The notes under the pieces were generated by a model. That model did not search any database. It worked only from the letters and a program-made list of their open reading frames with translations, and had not been told where the DNA came from. This document shows, piece after piece, positions 26,164 through 33,147 of a stretch of 33,147 nucleotides of DNA. The position numbers and the translations under genes were made by a program. The stretch is taken from NCBI GenBank assembly GCA_013297725.1, contig JAAFIB010000027.1, forward strand, positions 1-33,147, given 5' to 3'. Within the stretch, counting starts at the first letter, position 1, and every line of letters begins with the position of its first letter. Source of the DNA: Sphingomonadales bacterium. GTDB lineage: Bacteria; Pseudomonadota; Alphaproteobacteria; Sphingomonadales; Sphingomonadaceae.

Positions 26164-26781
26164 TTGGCTCGCCGTAGTGCCGAAGAAGCCGCCAAGACGC
26201 GGCAAAGCATAATCGATGTTGCCGAGCAGCTGTTCACAGAACACGGTTTTGCTGCGGTTTCTACGCACGCCATTTCGACTTCGGCGGGCGTTACTGACGG
26301 TGCGCTGTTTCACTACTTCAAAAGCAAAAAAGAGCTGTTCAGCGAAATCGCAACACGGCTGCACACGGAAATTCATAAAGCGATTTATCGCGCTGGCCTT
26401 GATGCCGCTGATCCGATCCAAGGTTTCATCGCCGGTGCGCGCAAATCGATGGAGGTTACACAGCTGCCGCATAATCAGCGCATCGTCTTTATCGAGGCAC
26501 CCGTTGTTCTTGGCACTGAGAAATGGCGCGAAATTGATCAGCGATTGGGGCTGAGACTGATTGAGGGCGGGTTGCTGTCTGTTGCCGGGGTAGAGACTCT
26601 ACCTGCGCATATCTTGAAACCAATGGCCATGCTGGCGCTGGGCACGATCAACGAAATTACCTATGCCATGATCCGCAAAGAAGAAGGCATAGATCCTGAA
26701 GAGTGCCTTGACCTGTTGGTTCGCGCATTGCGGATATGGGCCGTAAATGACGTCAAGACGTGGAAAGCTGAACAGGCCTAA
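26164..26781 (+). CDS. TetR-family transcriptional regulator
   Basis: A 205-aa DNA-binding regulator. The N-terminal TetR helix-turn-helix is clear: AKTRQSIIDVAEQLFTEHGF, STHAISTSAGVTDGALFHYFKSKKELF. The rest is an all-helical ligand-binding and dimerisation domain whose ligand cannot be told. The frame is open up to 26035, but that extension is a hydrophobic stretch unlike the family. I chose the TTG at 26164, with GGGGAGGA 10 nt upstream, giving the usual short basic N-terminus. The regulated genes are unknown; the nearest are the gene itself, the small-RNA candidate and msrA, which is convergent (15-nt gap). Confidence 0.85.
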   Translation: MARRSAEEAAKTRQSIIDVAEQLFTEHGFAAVSTHAISTSAGVTDGALFHYFKSKKELFSEIATRLHTEIHKAIYRAGLDAADPIQGFIAGARKSMEVTQLPHNQRIVFIEAPVVLGTEKWREIDQRLGLRLIEGGLLSVAGVETLPAHILKPMAMLALGTINEITYAMIRKEEGIDPEECLDLLVRALRIWAVNDVKTWKAEQA

Positions 26782-26796
26782 GTCGATGAATTATAA

Positions 26797-27507
26797 CTAT
26801 TTCCCGCGATAGATGTTAGGGAATAGCTGTTTCAAAGCCTGAACTTTCGGCACATCAAAGCGGACAATATAACCGCTGTTCGGGTTATTTTTCATATAGT
26901 CCTGATGATAGGCCTCAGCAACAAAGAACGGCCCGCTTTCGATCCGTGTTACGATCGGTTGCCGCCAGCTTTTGGCTTTATCCAGCTGCTTGATATACGC
27001 TTCAGCCGCCCCCCGTTGCGCCGCGTTTTCAGGAAAAATCGCTGACCTATATTGTGTGCCGATATCTGGACCCTGCCGGTTAAGCTCCGTCGGATTGTGC
27101 GCGACGGAAAAGAAGACATGCAGCAACGTATCATAGCTGACCCGCGCGGGATCATACACTATCCGCACTGCCTCTGCATGTTTGGTGCGGCCGTCGCTAA
27201 CCTTGTCATAATCGGCATCGGATTTCGAACCACCGGCATAGCCCGATTCCACGCGGATGACGCCATCGACACGCTCATAGACGCCTTCGATTCCCCAAAA
27301 ACAACCGCCAGCAAAAATGGCGACCTGTTCGCCTTGTGCTTCGGTGATTTTTGCTATGGGAGCCGGAATGACGCGGCCTTCCGACGCATGAGCAACGCCA
27401 ATTGCAGTAACATCGCCAGCAATGAAGTAATACCCTGTGCCGCCAATCGCGGCGGCGGCGCACAAAGCTGTAAGCCAGCGGGAGATTTTAACGGACGCGT
27501 TTTCCAT
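26797..27507 (-). CDS. msrA: Peptide methionine sulfoxide reductase MsrA, exported or membrane-anchored
   Basis: MsrA reduces methionine-S-sulfoxide in oxidised proteins. The 236-aa protein has the catalytic cysteine C69 in AGGCFWGIEG, the substrate motif region GYAGGSKSDADYDKVSDGRTKHAEAV, the FFSVAHNPTELNRQGPDIGTQYRS block and the FFVAEAYHQDYMKNN end. It differs from the plain cytoplasmic enzyme by an N-terminal hydrophobic segment (about residues 9-30) that would act as a signal or anchor, so repair of periplasmic proteins is likely. The ATG at 27507 is preferred; a GTG at 27519 is also in frame. It overlaps the end of a small membrane ORF, and no msrB lies nearby. Confidence 0.9.
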   Translation of the reverse strand: MENASVKISRWLTALCAAAAIGGTGYYFIAGDVTAIGVAHASEGRVIPAPIAKITEAQGEQVAIFAGGCFWGIEGVYERVDGVIRVESGYAGGSKSDADYDKVSDGRTKHAEAVRIVYDPARVSYDTLLHVFFSVAHNPTELNRQGPDIGTQYRSAIFPENAAQRGAAEAYIKQLDKAKSWRQPIVTRIESGPFFVAEAYHQDYMKNNPNSGYIVRFDVPKVQALKQLFPNIYRGK

Positions 27508-27676
27508 GATCTGTGGCACCTTGCATTGTTCCTTCGATCAGAACTGCATTTGCCTCAACTTTTTCCGATGTTGCACTCGCGGGTTTAACCAACGCCATTC
27601 CTGCAAGGCCAAGGGCAAAGCCGCCCATGATGCTGAGGAAAAGTTCGGAACGCACAAAGGAAAAAAACTGTGTCAT
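27488..27676 (-). CDS. Small membrane protein upstream of msrA
   Basis: A 62-aa ORF with one clear hydrophobic segment, LFLSIMGGFALGLAGMALV, after the short start TQFFSFVRSE, and a polar tail. It starts at the ATG at 27676 and its stop lies inside the first codons of msrA, so the 20-32-nt overlap would couple the two. The only other 5' region for msrA is this ORF. I do not recognise it. Against it, the Shine-Dalgarno is weak. It may be a small anchor, partner or regulator of the exported MsrA. Confidence 0.5.
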   Translation of the reverse strand: MTQFFSFVRSELFLSIMGGFALGLAGMALVKPASATSEKVEANAVLIEGTMQGATDHGKRVR

Positions 27677-27761
27677 ATGCCATCATTCTGTCTTGGGCTT
27701 ATTCGCCGGAAAGCGCTGCGCCGTTACATCATCGTTGGCGTTTTTGTAAGCATGACAGTGG

Positions 27762-27777
27762 TTAAACCGTTATTAAC
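27762..27777. promoter_or_regulatory. TTAA-N7-TTAAC box (CtrA-like)
   Basis: TTAAACCGTTATTAAC matches the full binding consensus of the cell-cycle regulator CtrA known from Caulobacter. It lies 86-101 nt upstream of the small ORF that precedes msrA and after the aatA stop. A chance match is possible. Confidence 0.4.
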
Positions 27778-27803
27778 AGCCGCTGGTTTCGTGTGATTTG
27801 CGA

Positions 27804-29018
<1,215 letters not shown>

Positions 29019-29094
29019 CTACTGGCTATTAAGAACGCAAAGATTACGCCGCAGCCCCTATCGGCTTGCTAGAAATTACGCAACCCGGCGCACT

Positions 29095-30858
29095 TCACAA
29101 TTTGGCAGGAAAAAGGCCGCGTAGGCTGTTGCCGAGCAAAAACCCGTCAGCCAAATCATCAGGGCGCAGGTCCGCCTCCACCGCGCGCGCGCTATCGATC
29201 AGATCGCGGCGCAGTACAGATGACAATAGCCCGCGCGAAAGCGGAGGCGTCATGAGACTGCCGTCACGTTCCACAAAGATCGCGGTGATGCTGCCCTCTG
29301 TTAAGTAACCGTCTGGATCAACAAACAGAACTTCGTCCTTGTTCGATGCTTTGCGGGCATCGTCATAGAACGCACGATCGCTGGTTTTGTGCGATAACCT
29401 GAAGTCCCGCCGATCAACCGGCAAAGGAACGATCCCGACATTCCACGGTTCGGCAGCTTCCGCGGGCAACGGCCGAACTTCTATGGCGAGCGCGCCCGCC
29501 TGTGATGCAACCAACCGTAACTTCACCGGATCGGTCAAATGAAACGTCGCTGCATGCAAACGGTTCCGCGCTTCATGCCGGTCAAAGACGAATTCCAGCG
29601 CACGCGCACTTTCTTTCATCCGGTCAAGATGCAGCTCCAACCGTGCTATCCCGCTCGATGGTTCAAAACGCATCGTTTCAATCAAATCGAAATCGGGTCT
29701 CGTCACCGCTGCAAACCTCCCCTTTGCCAGACACTCTGACCATTCATCGGCGCATACCGAGTCCGCAACTACGCCAGACCCCAAACCAACTGAAACCCGC
29801 TTTTCTTGTGTGTTCAAGTGAAATGTGCGTATCGCAACATTAAAGGCCGCATCGCCGCCCGCATCAATCCGCCCAATAGATCCGCAATAGATTCCGCGCG
29901 GCGTACTTTCGACCTCCTCTATAATCTCCATCGCGCGGATCTTTGGCGCACCGGTTATCGAACCGCAGGGGAAAATTGTCCGGATCAGGTCAACTGCGCC
30001 CAACCCCTGGCTTAGCTGTGCGGTCACTGTAGAGGTCATTGTATGCACCGTCGGGTAAGTCTCGACCGCAAACAGTGCAGGCACGTCTACCGTTCCAGCC
30101 CTTGCCACGCGCGATAGGTCGTTGCGCAGCAGATCAACGATCATCAGATTTTCGGCGCGCTGTTTGGGGTCGGCCTGCATTTCAGCGGCAACGGCAGCAT
30201 CAGCGATCGGATCGGCGACCCGGGCAGCAGTTCCCTTCATCGGCTTAGTCCTCACGCGGCCATCCTTTAGGGCAAAGAACAGCTCAGGTGAAAACGACAG
30301 GAACCATTGCTGCCCCGTCCAGATTACTCCACCATATCCAGCCGCCGCGCGCGGGCGGATTGCGGCATAAAGCGCCAGCGGATTTCCCGCATATGCTGCC
30401 TCGGCACGAAAGGTCAGGTTCGCCTGATAGATATCGCCATCGGTGATGTAACGCTCAACCGCATCAAAGGCAGCAGCATAGTCGGCTTGCGCAACTTTGG
30501 GATGCAGCGGCCCGATCCACGCCCCAGCCGCATCGGGCAACAGCGACGTCACCGCCTTGGCGTCAATTTCTTGATAATCCTCAAACAGGCCAAACCATGC
30601 AAGCGGTGTTGGAATAAGGCGGTTTTCCTGCCTTGTCTTAAACTTTGGTTCCAGCGCAAAGCCTGCTTCATAGGCCAGATAACCCGCAGCATGCAGGCCG
30701 GTGGCTTGTGCTGCCTCAAGCGCTGCCAACAACGTGCGCAGCTCATCGGCATTATGCGCAACCAGTGTCCGGACAGGATTGCAATAAAGCCGTGCAGGCG
30801 CTGCACCCAGCGACCTTGCATCATCGAGTAGAACAAAGGGTTGGTCAGCGCAGATCAT
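29095..30858 (-). CDS. pabB: Fused aminodeoxychorismate synthase component I and lyase (PabB-PabC)
   Basis: This bifunctional enzyme makes 4-aminobenzoate for folate: the N-terminal PabB part aminates chorismate and the C-terminal PabC-like part releases pyruvate. The 587-aa protein has the anthranilate synthase/chorismate-binding domain to about residue 365, with IFPCGSITGAPKIRAMEIIEE and GIYCGSIGRI, then a class IV aminotransferase-like domain with LSHKTSDRAFYDDARKASNKDEVLF and GYLTEGSITAIFVERDG. The glutamine amidotransferase subunit (PabA) is not in the window. The gene lies 20 nt after mobA and ends an operon of molybdenum-cofactor and C1 genes. Confidence 0.92.
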   Translation of the reverse strand: MICADQPFVLLDDARSLGAAPARLYCNPVRTLVAHNADELRTLLAALEAAQATGLHAAGYLAYEAGFALEPKFKTRQENRLIPTPLAWFGLFEDYQEIDAKAVTSLLPDAAGAWIGPLHPKVAQADYAAAFDAVERYITDGDIYQANLTFRAEAAYAGNPLALYAAIRPRAAAGYGGVIWTGQQWFLSFSPELFFALKDGRVRTKPMKGTAARVADPIADAAVAAEMQADPKQRAENLMIVDLLRNDLSRVARAGTVDVPALFAVETYPTVHTMTSTVTAQLSQGLGAVDLIRTIFPCGSITGAPKIRAMEIIEEVESTPRGIYCGSIGRIDAGGDAAFNVAIRTFHLNTQEKRVSVGLGSGVVADSVCADEWSECLAKGRFAAVTRPDFDLIETMRFEPSSGIARLELHLDRMKESARALEFVFDRHEARNRLHAATFHLTDPVKLRLVASQAGALAIEVRPLPAEAAEPWNVGIVPLPVDRRDFRLSHKTSDRAFYDDARKASNKDEVLFVDPDGYLTEGSITAIFVERDGSLMTPPLSRGLLSSVLRRDLIDSARAVEADLRPDDLADGFLLGNSLRGLFPAKL

Positions 30859-30878
30859 CGCTGCTGGCTATAGCTGAA

Positions 30879-31409
30879 TTATGGATTGGGGGAAGCGGAT
30901 GTGGGCAGGTCGGATGCGCGATTCACGTTGATGAGTGAATCTGGCATCGGCGCGCGGCGCGCCTGAATATAATCGGCGAAACGATAGACGGAACGGTTGG
31001 CGGGTTCGGACAACCAGATTGTTATAGTGTCGGCTAAATCGGCAGGCCAAAGCCCGATGATAGGCAAGTCATCGAGTATCGCCGGAGCCGAACCCAATTG
31101 CTCTGCCAAATCACAGGGAAGGCCAAGCACATCGCAACCACAGGATAGGACAGCATCAAAATCATTCTGCTGCGCATAGGCCAACGCCCCTGCCAATCCG
31201 CCCAGCGGCCCAAGACCGGGTTCAGGGATATCGGCAATGCTTATTATGCCGGGCCATTGGCGGCCAGCGATGACGAGCTCTGCGCATTGCGACCGCAACG
31301 CATCGGCGACATGATCGAGCAGAGCTTTGCCCTGAAACAATGCTTCGGCTTTGTCGGAACCAAAACGGCGCGACTGGCCACCAGCCAAAATCGCGCCGAG
31401 GATTTTCAT
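30879..31409 (-). CDS. mobA: Molybdenum cofactor guanylyltransferase
   Basis: MobA adds GMP to molybdopterin to form the bis-MGD cofactor of DMSO-reductase-type enzymes. The 176-aa protein opens with the nucleotidyltransferase loop LAGGQSRRFGSDKA (residues 8-21) and has the metal/substrate region SCGCDVLGLPCDLA. Its ATG overlaps the stop of fghA by 4 nt. The operon also contains a Tat-exported molybdenum oxidoreductase two genes upstream. Enzymes of that sulfite-oxidase type normally use Moco without guanylylation, so MobA probably serves other enzymes. Confidence 0.93.
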   Translation of the reverse strand: MKILGAILAGGQSRRFGSDKAEALFQGKALLDHVADALRSQCAELVIAGRQWPGIISIADIPEPGLGPLGGLAGALAYAQQNDFDAVLSCGCDVLGLPCDLAEQLGSAPAILDDLPIIGLWPADLADTITIWLSEPANRSVYRFADYIQARRAPMPDSLINVNRASDLPTSASPNP

Positions 31410-32260
31410 CCCTTTGGTTCAGCCAGTCGTTCGGCATGCCAGCGCAGATGGTCTTCCATAAAACTGGCGATGAAATAATAGCTGTGGTCATAGCCGGGCT
31501 GAATCCGGATCGTCGCCGGTTGGCCCGCCGCTTCGCAAGTTTGTGCGAGCAGATGGGTTCGCAATTGTTCGATCAGGAAATTATCGGCCGCACCCTGATC
31601 GACCAGCAAATCGGGCAACCGCGCACCGCGTTCAATCAAAGCACAGGCATCATAATCCACCCAGACGGATGGGTCGGGGCCGAGATAGCCGCCAAGCGCC
31701 TTTTGTCCCCATGGCACTTGCGATGGCGCAACGATGGGCGCGAATGCCGATGTTGAACAAAACCGCCCGGGATTGCGCAGTGAAATCGTCAGCGCGCCAT
31801 GGCCGCCCATTGAATGTCCCATAATCCCTTGTCGCGTCATATCGGCGGGGAAATTGGCAGCGATCAATTCGGGCAGCTCGTTTTCGATATAGCTGCGCAT
31901 CTTGTAATGCTGATTAAAGGGTGCCTCCGTTGCATCGACATAAAAGCCTGCACCAAGACCAAAATCATAGGCCGCCGCATCGTCATCCGGCACACCCTCG
32001 CCGCGCGGCGACGTATCGGGCGCAACGAATATCAGGCCAAGCTCTGCACAGGCGCGCCTATATTCACCTTTCTCGGTCACGTTGGCATGGGTGCAGGTTA
32101 GGCCGGATAGGTACCAGACCACTGGCAGCTTTGTCCCCGGTGCATGTTCAGGCACAAAGACCGAGAAGGTCATGTCGGTTCCAGTAGCGGACGATGCGTG
32201 TTTATGGACGGTTTGGGTTCCGCCAAAACTGTGGTTGCTGCTGATGGTTTCGATGCTCAT
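31406..32260 (-). CDS. fghA: S-formylglutathione hydrolase
   Basis: FghA hydrolyses S-formylglutathione to glutathione and formate, the last step of glutathione-dependent formaldehyde detoxification in the cytoplasm. The 284-aa alpha/beta-hydrolase has the catalytic serine S150 in GHSMGGHG, an aspartate near residue 228 in QGAADNFL and the histidine in GYDHSYYFI. Also typical is the WYLSGLTCTHANVTEKGE block near residue 49. Glutathione-dependent formaldehyde dehydrogenase, the usual partner, is not in the window. It ends overlapping mobA by 4 nt and starts 22 nt after the molybdo-oxidoreductase. Confidence 0.93.
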   Translation of the reverse strand: MSIETISSNHSFGGTQTVHKHASSATGTDMTFSVFVPEHAPGTKLPVVWYLSGLTCTHANVTEKGEYRRACAELGLIFVAPDTSPRGEGVPDDDAAAYDFGLGAGFYVDATEAPFNQHYKMRSYIENELPELIAANFPADMTRQGIMGHSMGGHGALTISLRNPGRFCSTSAFAPIVAPSQVPWGQKALGGYLGPDPSVWVDYDACALIERGARLPDLLVDQGAADNFLIEQLRTHLLAQTCEAAGQPATIRIQPGYDHSYYFIASFMEDHLRWHAERLAEPKG

Positions 32261-32282
32261 GCGCGTGCGTTAGCAAGCCGTG

Positions 32283-33050
32283 TCACATACCGCCATAATA
32301 TTCATAGCCCGATACATCCTCCCAATAGCCGCCATTGCCTTGATAGATATCGGCAAAGGATGTGACCGCCTCTATCCGGTTCACATATTTCGCATGTTTA
32401 TAGCCAAGCAACCGTTCTACACGCAGCCGCAGCGGCGCACCGTGCGCCACCGGCAACATCTGCCCATTCATACTCCATGCAAGGATGGTCTGCGGGTGAA
32501 ACGCATCGACCAGATCGATGGACTCGTAATAGGGCAGGCCATCGAGCGTATCGGCGCAATGGAAAACCAGAAAGCGCGCGCGCGACGATAGCCCCGCTGC
32601 TTTCAAGATTAGCGCAAGCGGCGTGCCGCGCCACTGGCCAATCGCGCTCCAGCCCTCGACACAATCATGGCGGGTAATCTGTTCGCGCGCGGGCATTTGC
32701 AGTAATTGCCTCATGCTAAAGCTTTGCGGCTTTGCGACCAGCCCGCCGACTTTCAACTGCCAGTTTGCGAATTTTTCGCGCGTATGTTGTTGATATTCTG
32801 TTGTATTAACAGAGGTCGAGCCATTGGCGCGAAACGTGGGCGACAGATCCGCGCGTGAAAACTCCTGCGCCAAGGCTTGCCGGTCAACCAATGCGCGCTG
32901 CGAATGATAGGTTAGGCGGTCAGCCTTTTTGATCGCCGCAATCACACTTTCATTCTCGGTAATGGCATCGCAGCCCGAAAGCGCCAAGCCGCCTCCGCCA
33001 AGGGCAAGACCGCTAAGGAAACGGCGGCGGGGTAGGATAAGTTGGCTCAT
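32283..33050 (-). CDS. Tat-exported molybdopterin oxidoreductase (sulfite oxidase/MsrP-like), likely lipoprotein
   Basis: A 255-aa periplasmic molybdenum enzyme of the SUOX/MsrP (YedY) fold; the substrate is unknown, though oxidised methionine or sulfite are possibilities. The Tat motif is RRRFLSG (residues 8-14). The hydrophobic part ends LALSGC, where C27 fits a lipobox, so it may be a Tat-exported lipoprotein. The molybdenum-ligand cysteine is C130 in RHDCVEGWSAIGQW. Length is below that of E. coli MsrP (334 aa) and lacks its other parts. Its ATG overlaps the stop of the upstream cytochrome-b-like gene (ATGA), its likely electron partner. Confidence 0.88.
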   Translation of the reverse strand: MSQLILPRRRFLSGLALGGGGLALSGCDAITENESVIAAIKKADRLTYHSQRALVDRQALAQEFSRADLSPTFRANGSTSVNTTEYQQHTREKFANWQLKVGGLVAKPQSFSMRQLLQMPAREQITRHDCVEGWSAIGQWRGTPLALILKAAGLSSRARFLVFHCADTLDGLPYYESIDLVDAFHPQTILAWSMNGQMLPVAHGAPLRLRVERLLGYKHAKYVNRIEAVTSFADIYQGNGGYWEDVSGYEYYGGM

Positions 33051-33147
33051 TCTGCGACCTCCTTCTCGGTTGGCAGCCGGTACCAGCCGGTAATGATTGA
33101 ACGCAGTTCGTTAAACGGCCCAGCAAGCAGCACCATCGCCATATGGA
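33047..33147 (-). CDS. Cytochrome b561-type membrane protein, C-terminal end only
   Basis: Only the last 32 codons are in the window. They read HMAMVLLAGPFNELRSIITG and on to WYRLPTEKEVAE. This looks like the C-terminus of a cytochrome b/b6-domain protein. In sphingomonads such a gene commonly precedes the small molybdo-oxidoreductase, for which it would supply electrons from quinol. The identification is limited by the short fragment. The stop overlaps the next ATG by 3 bases. Confidence 0.55.
   Translation of the reverse strand, partial: HMAMVLLAGPFNELRSIITGWYRLPTEKEVAE

Overview
The window looks like chromosomal DNA of an alphaproteobacterium, most likely of the order Sphingomonadales. 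The grounds are a lone DivK-type receiver gene, an alphaproteobacterial-type CtaA/Cox15 haem A synthase, a tight mdh - sucD - odhA - odhB - lpd block, a PEP-CTERM surface protein, a small Tat-exported molybdenum oxidoreductase beside a cytochrome b gene, and short palindromic repeats built around CCCTTCGACAGGCTCAGGGC, which I associate with sphingomonads. Genus cannot be told from the sequence alone. Nearly all of the window is ordinary housekeeping sequence. I see no prophage, insertion sequence, CRISPR array, tRNA or rRNA.

Layout. 1-1.1 kb: the 3' part of a sodium:solute symporter, convergent with a four-gene minus-strand operon (DUF3572, HAD hydrolase, RidA-like, FemAB/GNAT-like; 1.1-3.66 kb). 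3.7-6.2 kb: divK overlapping a DsbD-like thiol reductase. 6.2-8.2 kb: an unrecognised minus-strand gene, then ctaA overlapping cutA. 8.3-9.4 kb: rplM-rpsI with tandem hairpins. 9.4-12.0 kb: a divergent pair, a membrane-anchored PLP enzyme and an ATP-grasp ligase, with start codons only 23 nt apart. 12.1-16.9 kb: sdhB, a hotdog thioesterase, zapE, a secreted M20 peptidase and, on the minus strand, a PEP-CTERM protein. 17.1-25.9 kb: the TCA block mdh, an unknown 177-aa gene, sucD, odhA, odhB, lpd, and an unknown 225-aa gene started inside the lpd stop codon. 25.9-27.7 kb: a probable small-RNA gene, a tetR regulator with a palindrome over its promoter, and minus-strand msrA preceded by an overlapping 62-codon membrane ORF. 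27.8-33.1 kb: minus-strand aspartate aminotransferase, then an operon of cytochrome b (partial), Tat molybdo-oxidoreductase, S-formylglutathione hydrolase, mobA and a fused pabB-pabC.

How it works together. sdhB, mdh, sucD, odhA, odhB and lpd cover the TCA cycle from 2-oxoglutarate to oxaloacetate except for fumarase, SucC and the other Sdh subunits, which are not here. sdhB and mdh, though 5 kb apart, share a 15-16 nt upstream motif. MobA sits beside a molybdenum enzyme, though MobA makes the bis-MGD form rather than the form this enzyme family normally carries.

The points most worth a second look are the PLP/ATP-grasp pair, the small-RNA candidate at 25957-26051, the in-frame palindromic repeat inside lpd, the unknown gene in the place usually held by sucC, and the coupled 225-aa gene after lpd. 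None of these alone proves a new system.
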